Part shown: piece after piece, positions 1-4,507 of the stretch
Layout of the letters: every line of letters begins with the position of its first letter
How positions within the stretch are numbered: the first letter of the stretch is position 1
Source: Rubrobacter sp.
Lineage (GTDB): Bacteria > Actinomycetota > Rubrobacteria > Rubrobacterales > Rubrobacteraceae
Direction: 5' to 3'
Assembly (NCBI GenBank): GCA_013815485.1
Contig: JACDGB010000145.1
Coordinates: forward strand, 1 to 5,573
DNA: 5,573 bases
Made by a program: the position numbers and the translations under genes
Notes under the pieces: generated by a model
The model's input: only the letters and a program-made list of their open reading frames with translations
Databases searched by the model: none
What the model was told of the DNA's origin: nothing

Positions 1-66
1 AGCATCGCAGACCCGTCCCTTACCTTCATCGCCCCACGCGAGGCCCAGCACTACCGTAGCGGTCAA
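1..66 (-). CDS. purA: Adenylosuccinate synthetase, N-terminal 22 codons (partial, runs off left edge)
   Basis: This is the start of the enzyme that joins IMP and aspartate using GTP to make adenylosuccinate, the first committed step from IMP to AMP in the cytoplasm. The 22 visible residues read MTATVVLGLAWGDEGKGRVC followed by DA. They contain the family's N-terminal signature WGDEGKG at residues 11-17, including Asp13 and Lys16, which in the E. coli enzyme serve as catalytic base and phosphate-binding residue. The spacing is identical to E. coli. The start is TTG at 66, with GGAG (75-78, complement) 8 nt upstream; no other in-frame start fits. The usual Gln before Trp is Ala here and the Lys after GKG is Arg, so it is slightly off consensus. 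It could be a divergent paralogue, but the retained Asp13 argues against a phage PurZ-type enzyme. The family call is secure, but only the first 5% of the gene is visible. Confidence 0.85.
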   Translation of the reverse strand, partial: MTATVVLGLAWGDEGKGRVCDA

Positions 67-178
67 AGCATCATCTCCATCTTCTCGGGAACGTCGGGAT
101 GCAGGGAAAATCGAGTAGGCGGAATCGGGACCCTGTAGCTCTTATGTCTTTCGGAGGGCGCTTCTCTACCACGGCTGC

Positions 179-207
179 AATTTAGCACATAGCAATTTCG
201 TTTTGAA
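179..207 (-). promoter_or_regulatory. Candidate promoter for purA
   Basis: On the minus strand TTCAAA (202-207) and TAAATT (179-184) are separated by exactly 17 bp, each matching 4 of 6 consensus positions for the housekeeping sigma factor. The surrounding 180-210 stretch is clearly more AT-rich than the rest of the window. It would give a leader of about 105 nt before the purA TTG. It lies downstream of the ParB-like gene and would let purA be transcribed separately. Confidence 0.4.
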
Positions 208-223
208 ATCGTCCCGAACAGCC

Positions 224-239
224 AGTATCGTGCGACACT
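224..239. repeat. Short dyad at the end of the ParB-like gene
   Basis: AGTATCG and CGACACT flank a central TG. In minus-strand RNA the single mismatch becomes a G-U wobble, so a small hairpin can form over the stop codon of the ParB-like gene (238-240). There is no T-run after it, so it is a poor intrinsic terminator. It could be a weak 3' end structure or chance. Confidence 0.2.
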
Positions 240-1002
240 ATTCGAAGAGCACGACCGGCTCGTCGTAGCGGCGAATGCGCTTCTCCCGCCAGCGTTCCTC
301 GACGAGGCTCCGTAGCTCGGCGTTGCGGGACTGAGTATCGTCGCTCTGCAAGCTCCGCAGCGGGAAGCGCGCGCCGAGCACGCGCTCCTCGACCCGGAAG
401 CGCGTTATGCCGGCCGGCAACATGGCGCCGCAGCGCACCACCTCGATCAGCTCCCCAGGAGAGAACACCCTATAGCGGATCAGGGCGTCATCTCCGATGA
501 GTCTACTAACTTCGTCCGAACCTACGCGGCGCACTTCGCTGTCTCCGGGATATACCCTCTGCATCGCCCAGAGGGCGTGGACCTCCTCGGGCAACCCGTT
601 TCTTCGGGGCCTCAAATATAAATGTCTCCCGCCAGCGGCCTCGACCTCGGCCATCCAGCCGTCGTGGGAGTCCTTCTCCGAGATTCGCAGCTCGTCGAAT
701 TCGCGGAGTCTCTCGACCCTGGCGGCGGTCAGCAGGTGCGACCAACTCTCCGCCGGGGGAGGAGGGTCAACGATCTGGACGAGGGCGAGATGGGCTTCGA
801 GTCCTCTCAAGGCGTGGACCCTGTGAGCGCCATCGAGAACGAGGAAACCCTCCTCGAAAGGCGAGACGATTACGGGGTTACGTTGCACGCCTTCGGCGTA
901 GATCCTGCCGCGCACGCGCACGAGGCGTTCCTCGTCGTGGTCCTCGTGCAGGATCAGACGCCCGAGTTCGACTATCCGGAGGTCTTGGAGGGCGGGGATC
1001 AA
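238..1002 (-). CDS. ParB/Srx-fold protein, SbnI/SerK-like (putative free L-serine kinase)
   Basis: This 254-residue protein has an N-terminal ParB/sulfiredoxin-type fold. Residues 8-27 (LRIVELGRLILHEDHDEERL) followed by the DGAHR motif at 57-61 and a conserved hydrophobic strand after it match the ParB-nuclease superfamily. The particular pattern, an LHE with Glu20 and a DGxHR, together with the overall length, is that of Staphylococcus SbnI and archaeal SerK as I remember them. Those enzymes phosphorylate free L-serine to O-phospho-L-serine, and Glu20 of SbnI was reported as essential. It lacks the helix-turn-helix DNA-binding part of chromosome-partition ParB. The start is TTG at 1002, the only possible start after an in-frame TAG at 1060-1062, and it has no clear ribosome binding site. 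The C-terminal 150 residues are not recognised. The neighbours are purA and a tRNA, not a siderophore cluster or a cysteine operon, so the physiological role is open. The fold is fairly sure; kinase activity is inferred. Confidence 0.72.
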   Translation of the reverse strand: MIPALQDLRIVELGRLILHEDHDEERLVRVRGRIYAEGVQRNPVIVSPFEEGFLVLDGAHRVHALRGLEAHLALVQIVDPPPPAESWSHLLTAARVERLREFDELRISEKDSHDGWMAEVEAAGGRHLYLRPRRNGLPEEVHALWAMQRVYPGDSEVRRVGSDEVSRLIGDDALIRYRVFSPGELIEVVRCGAMLPAGITRFRVEERVLGARFPLRSLQSDDTQSRNAELRSLVEERWREKRIRRYDEPVVLFE

Positions 1003-1059
1003 GCAGCCACGAGGAAAGGAGAAAGGAAGCGCATCGGGGTTCCGGGGACCCTTGCGGGC

Positions 1060-1179
1060 CTAAAGGTCTCCCCCGCGGCGGCCCCAGATGAAGTCGAGGA
1101 TCAAAAACCCCCCGAAGAAGAAGACCGCGATGAGGACCATGAAGCCGATGATGCCGAGAAGAAGGTACAGTGTGTCCAA
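1060..1179 (-). CDS. Small single-span membrane peptide (39 aa), hypothetical
   Basis: A 40-codon ORF encodes a peptide that begins MDTLYLLLGIIGFMVLIAV and continues with FFFGGFLILDFIWGRRGGDL before TAG. Residues 4-31 form one strongly hydrophobic helix, followed by a positively charged IWGRRGG end, as expected for a membrane anchor with the C-terminus inside. The start is TTG at 1179, with GGAAAGG (1189-1195, complement) 9 nt upstream. It begins 39 nt after the tRNA-Pro 3' end. Its stop codon is in the same frame as the ParB-like gene, whose TTG follows 57 nt later. Reading through that TAG would give a membrane-anchored ParB-like protein. I recognise no family. The coding sense is supported by hydrophobic composition and the ribosome binding site only. 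Confidence 0.45.
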   Translation of the reverse strand: MDTLYLLLGIIGFMVLIAVFFFGGFLILDFIWGRRGGDL

Positions 1180-1218
1180 AATCCGTGGCCTTTCCGTGAG
1201 AGTTGCTTGTAAGAAGAG

Positions 1219-1292
1219 TCGGGACGGCCGGATTTGAACCGGCGACCACTCGGCCCCCAGCCGAGTGCGCTACCAGACTGCGCCACGTCCCG
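1219..1292 (-). tRNA. tRNA-Pro, anticodon GGG
   Basis: The 74-nt minus-strand sequence folds as a complete cloverleaf. The acceptor stem is CGGGACG with CGTCCCG, starting with the C1-G72 pair typical of bacterial tRNA-Pro. The D stem is GCGC with GCGC, the anticodon stem CTCGG with CCGAG around the loop CTGGGGG (anticodon GGG, reading CCC and CCU), and the T stem GCCGG with CCGGC around TTCAAAT. The discriminator is A and the following bases are CTC, so CCA is not encoded and must be added enzymatically. Confidence 0.97.
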
Positions 1293-1321
1293 ACGCACCG
1301 CCAGCACCGCTGACTCCTCGA

Positions 1322-1352
1322 GATCATAGCAGACGGGCCGCATGCTATCATC
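1322..1352. promoter_or_regulatory. Divergent, mirror-image promoter region (tRNA-Pro / recombinase-like gene)
   Basis: Arms GATCATAGCA (1322-1331) and TGCTATCATC (1343-1352) form a 10-bp inverted repeat with one mismatch and an 11-bp centre. Each arm holds a -10-like box pointing outward: TATGAT on the minus strand (1323-1328), 30 nt before the tRNA 5' end, and TATCAT on the plus strand (1346-1351), 10 nt before the GTG of the next gene. The boxes are 17 bp apart, so each occupies the other's -35 position, and neither -35 resembles TTGACA. It can also be read as a dimeric regulator's operator. Confidence 0.5.
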
Positions 1353-1361
1353 TGGCATTCA

Positions 1362-1742
1362 GTGGCACGAGCGGCCCTCTACATAAGGACCGGCCCGGAG
1401 GGCGAGCTGCCCGACCGGGACCAGCAGAAGGACGCTGGAACCGCCTACGCCGCGAACCACGGCCACGAAATCGTCGCTGCATACCAGGATCTCCGAGCCT
1501 CGGGACGCCTCCTTTACCATAAGCCTGGCCTGAAAGAGGCCATAAACAACATCAGGGAAGAGGAGGACTGGGAAGTCCTGATCGTCGCCAGCCCCCTATG
1601 TGTATCGGATGACGAGAGCGCGCTGCACGAGCTCGTCCACAAGTTCACCCTGTACGGCAATCGCCTCGAAGGTCCCTCCCACGACTGGGAACACCTCGTC
1701 ACGCGAATGAAAGCCTACCGGCGGGCGATGAGCCGCAGATGA
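1362..1742 (+). CDS. Degenerate serine-recombinase catalytic-domain protein (probably inactive)
   Basis: This 126-residue protein follows the layout of the resolvase/invertase N-terminal domain. It has a first strand RAALYIRTG (residues 3-11), a helix around QQKDAGTAYAANHGHEIVAA, then SGRLLYHKPGLKEAI (47-61), the strand DWEVLIV (69-75) and a helix ending near NRLEG (100-104). In active enzymes the first strand ends Y-x-R-V-S with the nucleophilic serine; here Arg9 is kept but the serine position is Gly11. The later DRLxR motif, which supplies two active-site arginines, appears as LCVSD (79-83), so both are missing. There is also no DNA-binding or long C-terminal domain. The reading frame is intact and codon use matches its neighbours, which suggests a maintained protein rather than decay. 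GTG at 1362 has no ribosome binding site but lies 10 nt after a TATCAT box, as in a leaderless or nearly leaderless mRNA. Possible roles include dimerisation or regulation; none is shown. Confidence 0.72.
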   Translation: MARAALYIRTGPEGELPDRDQQKDAGTAYAANHGHEIVAAYQDLRASGRLLYHKPGLKEAINNIREEEDWEVLIVASPLCVSDDESALHELVHKFTLYGNRLEGPSHDWEHLVTRMKAYRRAMSRR

Positions 1743-1761
1743 GGCTGGGGGAGCGGACGGG

Positions 1762-1767
1762 TAGAAT
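1762..1767 (+). promoter_or_regulatory. -10 box TAGAAT for a leaderless transcript
   Basis: TAGAAT fits the TANNNT pattern and ends 6 nt before the GTG at 1774, so transcription would start on or next to the start codon. No ribosome binding site lies at a useful distance (GGGGGAG at 1747-1753 is about 20 nt away), which supports leaderless translation, common in actinobacteria. No good -35 is seen. Confidence 0.5.
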
Positions 1768-1773
1768 ACTCCG

Positions 1774-2208
1774 GTGACGCTCCTGCTGACCATCCTGAGG
1801 ATACTTGTGTTGCTGTCTTCGGTCGCGGGGCTCGTCTTTGGAGGGTTCATGGCCCTTGATCCCAAGACCCGCGGCCAGGGCGTGATGTTCGCGCTGTGGT
1901 GGGTATCAGGCGTCGTGGCTGCGCTCGGCATCCTGGTGAGGGACTCTGCGACCTTTATGATGGGACTGTTTTGCTTCACCGTGGCGGGCCTGGCCTTGAT
2001 CGTGGACGAACGCCATCCCCGAAAGCCCGCCTTCAAGCACGAAGCCTGGCACGCCGAGGAAGAGGACATACAAGACGAAGAACTTCAGCAGGAGGGCGAA
2101 CCCGAAAAAGAAGCTCCCGAACACCCCCAAACTCCGCTCCCAAATGGCCATCCCGAAACCAGTATAATCGCCGACGATGACGAACCCGAACCACAAGACA
2201 AGCACTAA
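1774..2208 (+). CDS. Small membrane protein with acidic C-terminal tail, hypothetical (144 aa)
   Basis: Three hydrophobic helices are visible at about residues 3-27, 36-54 and 58-77. They are followed by a 65-residue tail that is mostly Glu, Asp, Gln and Pro and probably disordered. A positive cluster, ERHPRKPAFKH (79-89), directly after the third helix suggests that the tail is cytoplasmic. No enzyme motif is visible and I do not recognise the family. The start GTG at 1774 is chosen because a -10 box sits 6 nt upstream and the hydrophobic helix begins immediately. It starts 31 nt after the recombinase-like gene and is followed 61 nt later by another small membrane protein, so they may form a loose operon. 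The tail could bind a basic partner or cations, but that is speculation. Confidence 0.7.
   Translation: MTLLLTILRILVLLSSVAGLVFGGFMALDPKTRGQGVMFALWWVSGVVAALGILVRDSATFMMGLFCFTVAGLALIVDERHPRKPAFKHEAWHAEEEDIQDEELQQEGEPEKEAPEHPQTPLPNGHPETSIIADDDEPEPQDKH
2163..2168 (+). promoter_or_regulatory. Perfect TATAAT inside the 3' end of the preceding gene
   Basis: An exact -10 consensus lies about 100 nt before the ATG of the 93-aa membrane protein and could give it a separate transcript. The sequence 17 bp upstream (CCAAAT) is a poor -35, and there is no TG extension, so this may be chance within coding sequence. Confidence 0.25.
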
Positions 2209-2269
2209 GCTTCCGGGGCGTGGCGGGATGAGGTTCCAGGGTGGGCAACCAGGAGAAAGGGGATAGGAG

Positions 2270-2551
2270 ATGGGGCTCATTCGCACGGTGATCGGCTTTG
2301 TGATCGTGGTCATACTCTTTCACGTCGGGATGGAATACCTGTCCGTCGCGCAGGACACCAACGGCCTGACCACCGCCCTGTACAGCCTCGGACGACTGCT
2401 GGAGTCCCCGGCGGCGGCCCTGGTCAACGCGCTCCCCCTCTCCCCCGAGCAGCAACGCTCATACGACACCGACGGCTTCTACTTCACCGCCCTCTCGGCT
2501 GCCGGCGTCTACTTCGTCATCTTCTTGTTGCTCGGGATCGGGCGCCGGTAG
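2270..2551 (+). CDS. Small two-helix membrane protein, hypothetical (93 aa)
   Basis: The 93-residue product has a hydrophobic helix at about residues 4-20 and another at about 69-89. Between them is a 45-residue loop with a possible amphipathic segment (ALYSLGRLLESPAAALVNAL, 36-55). It ends GIGRR, consistent with a cytoplasmic C-terminus. The ATG at 2270 is preceded by a purine-rich stretch containing AGGAG (2251-2255) and AAAGGGG (2256-2262), the latter 7 nt from the start. A further AGGAG touches the ATG and is too close to use. The layout loosely resembles small YggT-type two-helix proteins, but I see no clear signature and leave it unnamed. It follows the other small membrane protein in the same direction. 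Confidence 0.7.
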   Translation: MGLIRTVIGFVIVVILFHVGMEYLSVAQDTNGLTTALYSLGRLLESPAAALVNALPLSPEQQRSYDTDGFYFTALSAAGVYFVIFLLLGIGRR

Positions 2552-2563
2552 GCAGGGCCGGAA

Positions 2564-2578
2564 TCCCGACCTCCGGGA
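2564..2578 (+). terminator. Weak hairpin after the 93-aa membrane protein gene
   Basis: TCCCG and CGGGA form a 5-bp GC-rich stem with a 5-nt loop, beginning 12 nt after the stop codon. No T-run follows, so termination there would be inefficient. It is the best candidate for a transcript end in this stretch. Confidence 0.22.
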
Positions 2579-2730
2579 CGCCCGAGGGATGTATCCACGA
2601 GAACCATGTCGCAGCCTCGCTCCACCAACTGCCCGACGCGAAGCAAGGAATACAGGTCAGCGTAACCACCACTGGCGAAAGCCATAGTCTGTCATTGCGC
2701 GCCTTCGAGCAACGCTTTGGCGGTTGGGTA

Positions 2731-2768
2731 TCGGGGAACGAAGCGAAGAATCAAGTATACTTCCCCGA
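2731..2768 (+). promoter_or_regulatory. Candidate opu operon promoter overlapped by an operator-like inverted repeat
   Basis: TATACT (2756-2761) is a good -10 box; the hexamer 17 bp upstream, GGGGAA (2733-2738), is a poor -35, suggesting an activator or regulated promoter. Perfect 8-bp arms TCGGGGAA (2731-2738) and TTCCCCGA (2761-2768) flank it, centred 30 bp apart, which is close to three DNA turns. The left arm covers the -35 and the right arm covers the predicted start of transcription. The transcript would have a leader of about 95 nt. Confidence 0.45.
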
Positions 2769-2800
2769 ACCGCATCCAGAGATCAGAAGGAGTCATGGAC

Positions 2801-2878
2801 GTGTCCAGAGAGGTTACCAAGCCATACAGGGAGGGTTTTTATCCCTGGAAATACGGGAGATGCAATGATCGAGTTTAG
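2801..2878 (+). CDS. Possible upstream leader ORF (25 codons) overlapping the ATPase start
   Basis: AGAAGGAG (2785-2792) is the strongest ribosome binding site in the leader. It stands 8 nt before a GTG at 2801 (or only 2 nt before an in-frame ATG at 2795). The ORF reads MSREVTKPYREGFYPWKYGR and then CNDRV before TAG, and ends 14 nt past the ATPase ATG in another frame. It could be a leader peptide that couples translation to the ATPase gene. The peptide has no family resemblance, so it may be chance. Confidence 0.25.
   Translation: MSREVTKPYREGFYPWKYGRCNDRV
2827..2847 (+). repeat. Leader hairpin upstream of the ATPase ribosome binding site
   Basis: CAGGGA (2827-2832) and TCCCTG (2842-2847) form a 6-bp stem with a 9-nt loop, ending 7 nt before the GGGAG that serves the ATPase gene. 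TCCAG (2804-2808) could alternatively pair with CTGGA (2845-2849), giving a rival structure. There is no T-run after it. It may tune initiation. Confidence 0.3.
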
Positions 2879-3827
2879 AGGAGTCAGCAAGACTTATCCC
2901 GGCACCGAGAGGCCGGTGGTCAACGACCTTTCCTTCGAAGTCCCCGAAGGGGAGGTCTGTGTGTTGGTGGGGCCGAGCGGCTGTGGCAAGACCACCTCCA
3001 TGCGGATGGTCAACCGCCTCATCGAGCCCTCGCAAGGCGAGGTCCTCATTGACGGCGAACCGAATACCGCCATGAGCGGGACGCAGCTACGGCGCAAGAT
3101 CGGCTACGCCATACAGCAGATCGGGCTCTTCCCTCACCGCACCATCGCCGACAACGTGGCGATCGTCCCGAGCCTTTTGGAATGGGACCGCGACCGCATA
3201 AAAGAGCGGGTGGACGGGCTCCTCGACCTCGTCGGGCTCTCCCCTGATGACTACCGCGACCGCTATCCTGCCGAGCTTTCGGGAGGGCAGCAGCAGAGGG
3301 TCGGGGTAGCGCGGGCGATGGCTGCGGACCCCCCGATCATGCTCATGGACGAGCCTTTTGGGGCGGTGGACCCTATCACCCGCGAGAGGTTGCAAGACGA
3401 GTTCGTCAAGATCCAGGACGACATCAAGAAGACCATCGTCTTCGTCACCCACGACATAGACGAGGCCATAAAGATGGGAGACAAGATCGCCATTTTGAGG
3501 CAAGGCGGTTTCCTGGAGCAATATGATTCGCCGGAGAACATATTGGCGAATCCGGCCTCGGAGTTCGTGGAGTCCTTCGTCGGAGCCGACCGGGTCTTGA
3601 AGAGGCTCTCGTTGATGCGCGTCGGGGATATGAACCTGGAACCGGTGAACGGCGAGGGTAGTGGGCTTCCGGCGATCAGTGGCGACCTCACGGTGCGCGA
3701 CGCGCTCTCTGAGATGATGGGCTCGGGGACGGAGCGGGCCGTGGTCGAGAGGGATGGCGAGCGCCGCCTCATCACCATGAGCGCCATAGAGGAACTCTCC
3801 CAGGACCGGGAAAGGCCGCGTGAGTAG
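2865..3827 (+). CDS. opuCA: ABC transporter ATP-binding protein, OpuCA/ProV class (compatible solute import)
   Basis: This 320-residue cytoplasmic ATPase drives import of a quaternary amine-type osmolyte. It has a Walker A GPSGCGKTT (36-44), a Q-loop at QQIGLFPHRTI (84-94), the ABC signature LSGGQQQR (138-145), Walker B IMLMDEP (158-164) with Asp162 and Glu163, a D-loop near AVD and the switch histidine His196. GYAIQQIGLFPH and LLEWDRDRIKERV are typical of the glycine betaine/choline importer group. After residue 245 comes one CBS-like segment (about 250-310: MRVGDM, LTVRDALSEMM, RLITMSAIEEL) instead of the two usual in OpuCA of about 380 residues. The ATG at 2865 is preferred because GGGAG (2855-2859) lies 5 nt upstream and MIEFRGVSKTYPG is the normal family start; a 47-codon in-frame extension upstream looks non-coding. 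It overlaps the next gene by 8 nt. The substrate cannot be told from sequence. Confidence 0.93.
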   Translation: MIEFRGVSKTYPGTERPVVNDLSFEVPEGEVCVLVGPSGCGKTTSMRMVNRLIEPSQGEVLIDGEPNTAMSGTQLRRKIGYAIQQIGLFPHRTIADNVAIVPSLLEWDRDRIKERVDGLLDLVGLSPDDYRDRYPAELSGGQQQRVGVARAMAADPPIMLMDEPFGAVDPITRERLQDEFVKIQDDIKKTIVFVTHDIDEAIKMGDKIAILRQGGFLEQYDSPENILANPASEFVESFVGADRVLKRLSLMRVGDMNLEPVNGEGSGLPAISGDLTVRDALSEMMGSGTERAVVERDGERRLITMSAIEELSQDRERPRE

Positions 3828-4506
3828 AATAAATCTCCTCCAAACGTATGGGCCGCTGATCGAGTGGGATTGGATCTCGGAGAACTTCGTGGAGGATATC
3901 TTGCCGGCCTTGCAAGGCCACATCTTCCTCTCCGCGGTCTCCGTGGCGATAGCTTTGGCGATCTCGCTCCCCCTCGGAATCCTCGCGGCCCGCTACCGGA
4001 CGGCCTACGCGCCAGTCACGTTCGTCACTGGTCTTCTGTACACCATCCCGAGCCTTGCGATGTTCGGCATCCTGATCACCGTCCCCGGCATTGGAATCGG
4101 ACCACGGGCGGTGATCGTGGCTCTCGTCGCGTACTCGCTCCTCGTGCTCATCCGCAACGTGGTCGCCGGTCTGGACGCGGTACCTCCCGAGACGATAGAC
4201 GCGGCGAAAGGAATGGGGCTGACGCCGGCCCAGATCCTCTTCGGCGTGGAGTTGCCGCTGGCGTTGCCGGTGATCGTGGCCGGCATCCGCATTGCGACCG
4301 TGACGATAATCGGGATCGCCACCATCGGGGCGTACATATCCGGTGGCGGGCTGGGGAAGATGATCTTCGACGGCATCAACCGGGGCTTTCCGACCATGAT
4401 CATCACCGGCGCGGTCCTTGCGACGGCGTTGGCAATCGTGGCGGACGTCTCGCTCCTGGCCGTGGAACGCCGCCTCCGTCCGTGGGCCCGAACGAGGAGG
4501 GCGTAG
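3820..4506 (+). CDS. opuCB: ABC transporter permease 1, OpuCB class (compatible solute import)
   Basis: This 228-residue inner-membrane subunit forms half of the translocation channel. It has hydrophobic helices at about residues 34-56, 66-88, 96-117, 146-170 and 192-214. The cytoplasmic EAA-type coupling loop reads DAAKGMGLTPAQILFGVELP (127-146), which docks onto the ATPase. IPSLAMFGIL (76-85) and the ISGGGLG turn (173-179) are hallmarks of this permease family. An N-terminal stretch of about 30 residues, polar and Trp/Glu-rich, precedes the first helix. The GTG start at 3820 lies inside the ATPase gene (8-nt overlap), indicating translational coupling, with GGGAAAGG just upstream. It is paired with a second, related but distinct permease directly downstream, so the channel is probably a heterodimer. 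Confidence 0.92.
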   Translation: MSRINLLQTYGPLIEWDWISENFVEDILPALQGHIFLSAVSVAIALAISLPLGILAARYRTAYAPVTFVTGLLYTIPSLAMFGILITVPGIGIGPRAVIVALVAYSLLVLIRNVVAGLDAVPPETIDAAKGMGLTPAQILFGVELPLALPVIVAGIRIATVTIIGIATIGAYISGGGLGKMIFDGINRGFPTMIITGAVLATALAIVADVSLLAVERRLRPWARTRRA

Positions 4507-4507
4507 G

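Larger units (their letters stand above)
2552..2864. other. Intergenic region between the membrane protein gene and the opu-type operon
   Basis: This 313-nt stretch holds no confident gene. Its first part (2564-2578) has a short hairpin, TCCCG-ACCTC-CGGGA, without a T-run. The part around 2520-2690 is open on the minus strand for 58 codons, starting MAFASGGYADLYSLL and later reading MVLVDTS, but it has no ribosome binding site and recognisable homology stops there. The right part, from 2731, carries the candidate promoter, dyad and leader of the transporter operon described separately. Confidence 0.6.

Noticed and set aside
1..138. Plus-strand frame open from the left edge for 45 codons
   Set aside because: It lies antisense to the clear purA start and its leader, and the translation has no recognisable pattern.
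622..1212. Long plus-strand ORF of 196 codons
   Set aside because: It is the antisense shadow of the ParB-like gene and the small membrane ORF; the composition is typical of a shadow frame in GC-rich DNA.
878..1358. Minus-strand ORFs crossing the tRNA (containing the phrase VAQSGSALGWGPSGRRFKSG)
   Set aside because: This is the well-known false translation of a tRNA gene; the cloverleaf explains the sequence.
1219..1742. tRNA plus recombinase-like gene as an integrative element boundary
   Set aside because: No duplicated tRNA 3' end or flanking direct repeat is seen in the window, the recombinase domain lacks its catalytic residues, and base composition does not change.
2724..2864. 47-codon N-terminal extension of the ATPase
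   Set aside because: It crosses the promoter and leader, shows no homology, and a good start with ribosome binding site exists at 2865.
4418..4507. 30-residue upstream extension of permease 2
   Set aside because: It lies in an alternative frame of permease 1 and would ignore the perfect AGGAGG placed for the ATG at 4508.
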